From Reclinomonas americana ATCC 50394 (lineage: Eukaryota; Jakobida; Jakobea; Jakobida): a stretch of DNA of 39,124 nt. The position numbers and the translations under genes are program-made. The stretch lies in NCBI GenBank assembly GCA_048213135.1, contig PS015623.1, positions 45,103 through 84,226 on the forward strand. The letters run 5' to 3'. The notes beneath the pieces were generated by a model that did no database searches, was not told the DNA's origin, and worked only from the letters and a program-made list of their open reading frames with translations. Shown piece by piece: positions 34,964-39,124 of this stretch (position 1 is the first letter of the stretch; every line of letters begins with the position of its first letter).

Positions 34964-35009
34964 CTCACCTCTTGACCAGCTTCACAAAGAGGATCGTGCC
35001 ACCGCTCAT
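34398..35009 (-). CDS. MRPL30: mitochondrial-type ribosomal protein uL30 (L30)
   Basis: Three exons read right to left: 34969-35009, 34510-34624 and 34398-34436, giving 195 nt and 64 residues, close to bacterial L30 (about 60) and the short yeast mitochondrial form. MSGGTILFVKLVK-SPIGNT matches the first strand and SxIG motif; VRSTVRSLRLHKLQQERVLP matches the helix with its LGL-like turn; PATREIIGKLSK-VKHLLSV matches the terminal KVKHLV strand. Phase is preserved at both joins. The second intron has no in-phase GT donor and appears to be GC-AG (AAG|GC...CACAG). Without it the frame would end ARCSLLCD and lose the conserved terminal strand. uL30 is a large-subunit protein. Mitochondrial location is inferred from similarity to MRPL30 rather than to cytosolic uL30, and no clear presequence is seen. 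An alternative upstream start at 35141 through a 5' intron would add a hydrophobic stretch; I prefer 35009. Confidence 0.82.
34625..34968. repeat. microsatellite cluster filling the uL30m intron
   Basis: The 344-bp first intron of the uL30m gene is almost wholly simple sequence. On the plus strand it has GA-rich runs (34630-34700), mixed GT/GA (34706-34800), (GT)n at about 34811-34842, GGAGAGT units to about 34867, and (CA)n at about 34908-34960. On the coding strand the intron therefore opens with GT repeats and ends in a CT-rich tract before CATGCAG. Confidence 0.88.
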
Positions 35010-35108
35010 CGCCAACACCAAAATCAACAACAAGTCGATGTCGACCGTCGCGCGCGCGCGTCGTCCTGTCACTCCTGTCCACGCTCTCGTGCGCGCTCGC
35101 TCACCTGC
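35010..35108. promoter_or_regulatory. short divergent promoter region between uL30m and F-box/LRR gene
   Basis: Ninety-nine bp separate the two preferred ATGs. The region is GC-rich with an alternating CG run (about 35050-35060). Minus-strand reading frames continue through it in phase with uL30m, which is why a longer uL30m N-terminus cannot be excluded. Confidence 0.5.
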
Positions 35109-38100
35109 ATGAGCGTCTCCTTTGTCAACGCCGAGCGCCATGGCGGTGCCACCTTCTCCCCCTGGCGGCGATTCAGCGCGCCCGGCTACCGCGCACTGCA
35201 ATACACCGCCAGCAACACGCACGCCAGCTCGGCTGTCTCGTCGATCCTGGCCGGGCAGGTGAGGGTGGTGGCCGTGGAGAATGGCGATGGTGGAGGGCAG
35301 CAGGAGCAGGGAGGAGAGGGATCGGCGGGACTGGTGCTTCGGCATGGTCGCGCGTGGGAGGAGCGCGATGATGGGTGGTTGACTGGCGATTGTTGCGTCT
35401 GTGTGTCACTGCGCTGCCACTGTGTGTTGCTCACGTGTGTGTGTGAGATCATCAGTGCCGGAGGATGTTACGTGCTGGCGCTGTGTGTTCAGTGTGTTCG
35501 GACTCGGGATTTGATTGCTGTTTGTTGGTGCGAGCAGACGTGGCGCCACATCTTCTCGTTCTTGGATGTGACTGACTATCGACGCAACTGCTTTGTGTGC
35601 TCGAAGGTGTGGCTGGCTGTCTCTGTCTCTCGCTTTCCACCCTCACCTCTCTCTTCTCATCTCATGTTGCAGTGGTGTCGACTCTATCGGGAAAATGTTG
35701 GTGGTGCCGTGTTGCCGCTGGAGACGCGACAGGCGCGAGACTTTTTGCAGAGGTTCCCCGGACTTTGTCAGATCATTGGTGAGACGCACGTGTGGTTTGT
35801 TTATTGTTTGTTGTCTCATTGTGGCTGGCAGTCGGGGAGGGCACATCGACTGCCACACTGGCGGTGCTGATTGAGTACTTGAATGCGCCCAAGTGTGTGG
35901 TGGAGAGCCTCGTACTCCCGTCGAATGGTGATGTGCCTTTTGCTTTTCCCCTTCTGCTTCTCTCTTTCTGTCTCTCCGATGCTGACATACTGGAAAAAGT
36001 GCTGGAGCGAGTCGACATGCTGCGAGTGGTCATAGGTGGCAACGGCAGTGCGCCGAATCTGTGCCGATTGCAGCTGAGTGGACCCAGTTGCGTCTTCGAC
36101 TTGCTTTCCGCGAGTGCGTGTGTGCGTGAGCGCGCTGACCTGAGTGCGTCTGACAGTGGCACCGAGCGACATGGTGCGTTTCCCTCGCGACAGGATTCGA
36201 AGTCTGCGCGGTCTGTCGCTCTCTTTTCTCGCTGTGACTTCTCAGTTCTCACTCTCTCTCTCTGATAGTGGTCAGCGGCCCGCCGGCGCCGTACTTCCTC
36301 GAGGCGCCCGCATTCTACGAGCAGCTGTCGCTGGTGGATGCCCACCCCGCGAGTGTGCGAATGCTAAAGGATCACCTTCAGCTGCGGTCGCTGGAGCTGG
36401 TGATTGGTGCGTCATCGCGTCAGAATCTCCTCTCTCTCTCTCTCTCTCTTACCCACTGTCTCTCACCGAAAATTAAATCGCCCAGGTCGAGGACCGGCTG
36501 CGCAGGTCATGCTGCTGTCGGAGCTGCGCGAACTGATCGCCGCCGACGCCTTTCCGAATCTCGAGATATTGCTCGGTGAGTGTGCGATCAACAAATGCAC
36601 AATCACCACTTGCCGTCGTCTCTTTCTGACAAGAACAGTTGTTGCAGTGCGCGCAAATAGTGCATACGGCTACTCCGCTTCGGAAGATGTTTCGTTGGAC
36701 GCTGCACTGGTGGCATTCAGTCAGGTGCTGCCACGGCTTCGGCGCCTCAAGGTTCGCCGCGATGTGCGCCGTCCTGCTGCTCTTTCCCCCTATCTGCGAC
36801 GCTCACTCGTGCCACAGGTCTTGCAATTGGACGGTGTGCTCAGCCTGCCCGTGGTGCAAATGGGTATGGAGAATGGCCTCAGTCGTGGACTGGCGGCACT
36901 CGGTGCGGCGATTGCGGCCGGCAACACCATTCACTCCTTGTCGCTGATGGTGAGTTGCGACAACAGTGTGTGATGGGAATCGACTGTTGAAAATGGACCT
37001 GACTGTCCACCTTGTGCATGCAGTGCAACGGACTCACCACACTGGCGTCCTTCTTTGAGGGCATGCACGGACCCCACTGCCCGCTTCGTGAGCTTGCCCT
37101 CTCGCAGGTGCCGTCTGTGAGATAAGAAATGAGAGATGTATCATCGCGTGCTCATCTTTTGCTGTTGTGCTTTACAGAACACACTGGGTGACGCGGCCGT
37201 CGAGCACCTCGCGAAATACTCCGAGTCGCACATTGGTGGCATCAGGCGCATCGGTCTTGGTTGGAATCGTCTGACCAACGCTTCCGTACCGCATCTGGCC
37301 ACGCTCTTGCGACAAGAGTGGTTGGAGACGTTGGATCTGGAGCGTGCGTACGAGCCGCGGGATGGCGCCTGCCTTTTCCTGCCTTGTGTAGCTTACCTGC
37401 AGCATGCATGCGCAGGAAATCTGTTGCAAGATATCTCTCCACTGGCCGAGGCCATGGCAGTGGCACCACTCGAGTCCTACCTCTGTCGCTTGGAGTTGGG
37501 AGGCAATCTAGTTGGTGGCGACGACGCCATGCGTCTGGTGGAGGCCGCTCGTCAACGCCCAGCCCTCGGCTATCTAGGTACGTGTTTGTCGATTTTCAAA
37601 ACGGCGACAAGACGGCTTGGTCTCACATGAGTGTGTGTGTGTGTGCGTGGCAGGACTCACTGGTAACTGCATTCCGTTTGACATTGTGCAGCAGCTGGTA
37701 GCCGGTGGTCGGCCAGTAGAGTGTGGCAGTTGAGTCGTTTGGGAGGAGAAGGTATTCTCTTTTGTGGTTGTTGACCTCGGTCCGTGCAGGTCAGCGAGTC
37801 TACGTGGACTGGGGTGCCATTCGACGTGAGATCGAGCCTCCAGCACCGCCGACCAAAGTGTTTACATTGTCGGCCACCACAGAGTGGAAGCCGCCGACGG
37901 ATCGTGTCGACTGCCCGCCTCCGCCGGATAACTCGGTGTTTCTGAAAAACATTGCAGCGCCCGTGGACTCTGCGGTGCCAGGTGTGTTTCAGTTCAGCAT
38001 CAGACCCTTTCTCTTTCTCTCTCTCACTCTGTCGATCACCAGGCGGCAAGCCGTCTCTGTACATGTCGCCACCATCTGCCATGAGACCACCGCTGCAAAT

Positions 38101-38925
38101 GGCGACAGGCGCAGGTGGCGCACCGCCACTTGGCCAGCCGCGTTTGCCCCTGACTACGCCTCTGCCGCCGACATTTCCACGCACGACTCCTCTGCACAAT
38201 TCGATGGCACACACGACACTGACCAATTTGTCGGACATGGTGCAGCAAGGTGCGCCGCCATGCATGTGCACATTCAGTCTGTCCACTCGCTCCCGTCTCT
38301 CATGCGCCTGTTGTTTGTTATGCGCAGCTGCCGCTCGGCGACCATACATGCAGACAGCAGCTGCACCACCGTCATCAGCCACAGAATCGAAGTCGCCCGC
38401 GGACGCGATTCAGACGTTGGTTTCGGAGCTGCGACTAACCGAGAGTGGGACTGTTCCTGCTTCTGGTTTCATGGCTCGGACTGCCACCGAAGAATTCGAG
38501 AGTGCCGTGGCCTACCGTGCGCGAAGGATGAATGGCGACAAGGAGAAGTCGGCCGCGGCGGCGGCGGCGGCGGCGTCCAGCACCACACAAATTCGCCAGC
38601 CACTGCTTGGTGTGTGCCGTGTCATTGTGAGTTGCGGCGGGTTCACATTGTCCACTCACCTGCAGCACTTGCAGCTCTTCCGATGACGCGCCGATTCGAG
38701 AAGTTGCCTCCGGTGCCCACCAGAGAGCTCTTCCATGGAGGCATGCCAAGAGAAGAGGCGGCGGAGCCGATTCGCCCAATCAGATTGTATCCGGCGGACG
38801 ATAGTGACGATGAGGGTGAACCCCATTTTCATGTTACTCGCTACAACGGAGACGAGGAGATTGAACCTCGCTCTCGCACTTACGACGACGACGGCGGCGG
38901 CGACAGCGAGGACTCGGACGAATAA
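35109..38925 (+). CDS. F-box and leucine-rich-repeat protein with acidic tail
   Basis: The first exons join in phase: 35109-35258, 35538-35606, 35673-35778, 35832-35927, then from 36000. The N-terminus MSVSFVNAERHGG is followed by an F-box-like segment across two introns, TWRHIFSFLDVTDYRRNCFV then CSK-WCRLY. The family pattern is I-F-x-x-L-x-x-x-D...C..W. About a dozen exons then encode leucine-rich repeats of the ribonuclease-inhibitor type, including LQLRSLELVIG, NTIHSLSLMCNGLTTLASFF, CPLRELALSQNTLGDAAVEH, IRRIGLGWNRLTNASVPHLA and LCRLELGGNLVGGDDAMRLV. An in-phase join near 37706 leads to VYVDWGAIRREIEPPAPP, a Pro-rich linker and an acidic tail ending SEDSDE. F-box/LRR proteins usually recruit substrates to SCF ubiquitin ligases; that role is inferred. 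If that join is wrong, the LRR gene would stop at 37735 and the tail would be a second gene. Confidence 0.75.
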
Positions 38926-38929
38926 TAAA
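38924..38929 (+). terminator. AATAAA polyadenylation signal overlapping stop codon
   Basis: The hexamer AATAAA begins inside the TAA stop (38923-38925) of the F-box/LRR gene. The next gene's stop is only 40 bp away on the other strand, so the 3' UTR is probably very short or overlaps its neighbour. Similar hexamers were not seen after the other genes, so its use is uncertain. Confidence 0.4.
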
Positions 38930-38965
38930 CAATCGCGACATCTCTCTGTACATTCTGTCGAATTC

Positions 38966-39082
38966 TCACACATCGGCGGGTGGAGTGGACGCCACGACAG
39001 CACCCTGCTGTCGCGTGAGAGCGGCCTCGAGTTCCCGAATGCGCGCCAAGTAGGCGCTCTCTCGCTCGGCAAACACACGGGC
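38966..39082 (-). CDS. last exon of a coiled-coil protein (partial)
   Basis: Read right to left, a pyrimidine-rich tract (CCCTTTCCCCCGCC) and ACCAG acceptor precede an open exon. It encodes a charged helix (ARVFAERESAYLARIRELEA) and ends TPPADV with a TGA at 38966-38968. The heptad pattern suggests the C-terminus of a coiled-coil protein. The rest of the gene lies beyond the window, and no family can be named from 38 residues. It converges on the F-box/LRR gene with 40 bp between stops. Confidence 0.6.
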   Translation of the reverse strand, partial: ARVFAERESAYLARIRELEAALTRQQGAVVASTPPADV

Positions 39083-39124
39083 CTGGTGGTGGCGGGGGAA
39101 AGGGGAAGGGGGAGGGGAAATGGG

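Noticed and set aside
34640-34965. Possible CRISPR-like or satellite array
   Set aside because: These are uninterrupted dinucleotide and GA-rich runs without repeat/spacer structure, inside an intron of a eukaryotic gene.
35009-35100. Hydrophobic stretch upstream of uL30m (DIDLLLILVLAM) as a membrane anchor
   Set aside because: It is upstream of the ATG that gives the normal L30 length and probably is untranslated leader. L30 proteins are not membrane proteins.
1-39124. tRNA, rRNA, transposon or viral genes
   Set aside because: No cloverleaf-like tRNA, rRNA segment, reverse transcriptase, transposase, integrase or capsid-like frame was recognised on either strand.

Overview
This is a compact, intron-rich eukaryotic nuclear contig with high GC and strong GC preference at wobble positions. 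Genes are split by many short introns (mostly about 50-230 bp, GT-AG) and packed on both strands, with about 40-150 bp between several neighbours. The gene set includes a CCDC112/CCDC148-type coiled-coil protein, a Sec61-beta subunit, a Fab1/PIKfyve lipid kinase, the nucleolar factor ESF1, a mitochondrial-type uL30 and an F-box/LRR protein. It fits a free-living, possibly flagellated, unicellular eukaryote. I cannot assign the lineage from sequence alone. No prokaryotic, viral or transposon genes were recognised.

Layout, left to right: (1) 1-131, simple repeats at the contig edge. (2) 152-3430 (+), an unrecognised multi-exon membrane and coiled-coil protein. (3) 3481-7042 (-), the CCDC112/CCDC148-like gene, broken by a 594-N gap. 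(4) 7421-7996 (+), Sec61-beta, divergent from (3). (5) 8125-10422 (-), a very low-complexity, apparently intronless ORF with an 847-N gap. (6) 10566-18582 (-), PIKfyve/Fab1 with FYVE, chaperonin-like and PIP-kinase regions but no recognisable DEP domain. (7) 18682-21204 (+), ESF1, sharing a 99-bp divergent spacer with PIKfyve and cut at its 3' end by a 69-N gap. (8) 21317-34316 (+), a giant coiled-coil protein starting, as visible, with an MSP-like beta-sandwich; its 5' end is lost in the same gap. (9) 34398-35009 (-), mitochondrial-type uL30, with a microsatellite-filled intron. (10) 35109-38925 (+), an F-box/leucine-rich-repeat protein, also across a 99-bp divergent spacer. (11) 38966-39082 (-), the last exon of another coiled-coil gene running off the window.

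The genes do not form one pathway. They are mostly housekeeping and cytoskeletal functions: endolysosomal PI(3,5)P2 synthesis, ER translocation, rRNA processing, mitochondrial translation, ubiquitin-ligase adaptor and coiled-coil scaffolds. The least explained items are the MSP-plus-giant-coiled-coil protein, the membrane protein at the left end and the homopolymer-rich ORF at 8.1-10.4 kb. Exon joins given to the base are those where reading phase and, where possible, family similarity agree; other boundaries are approximate.
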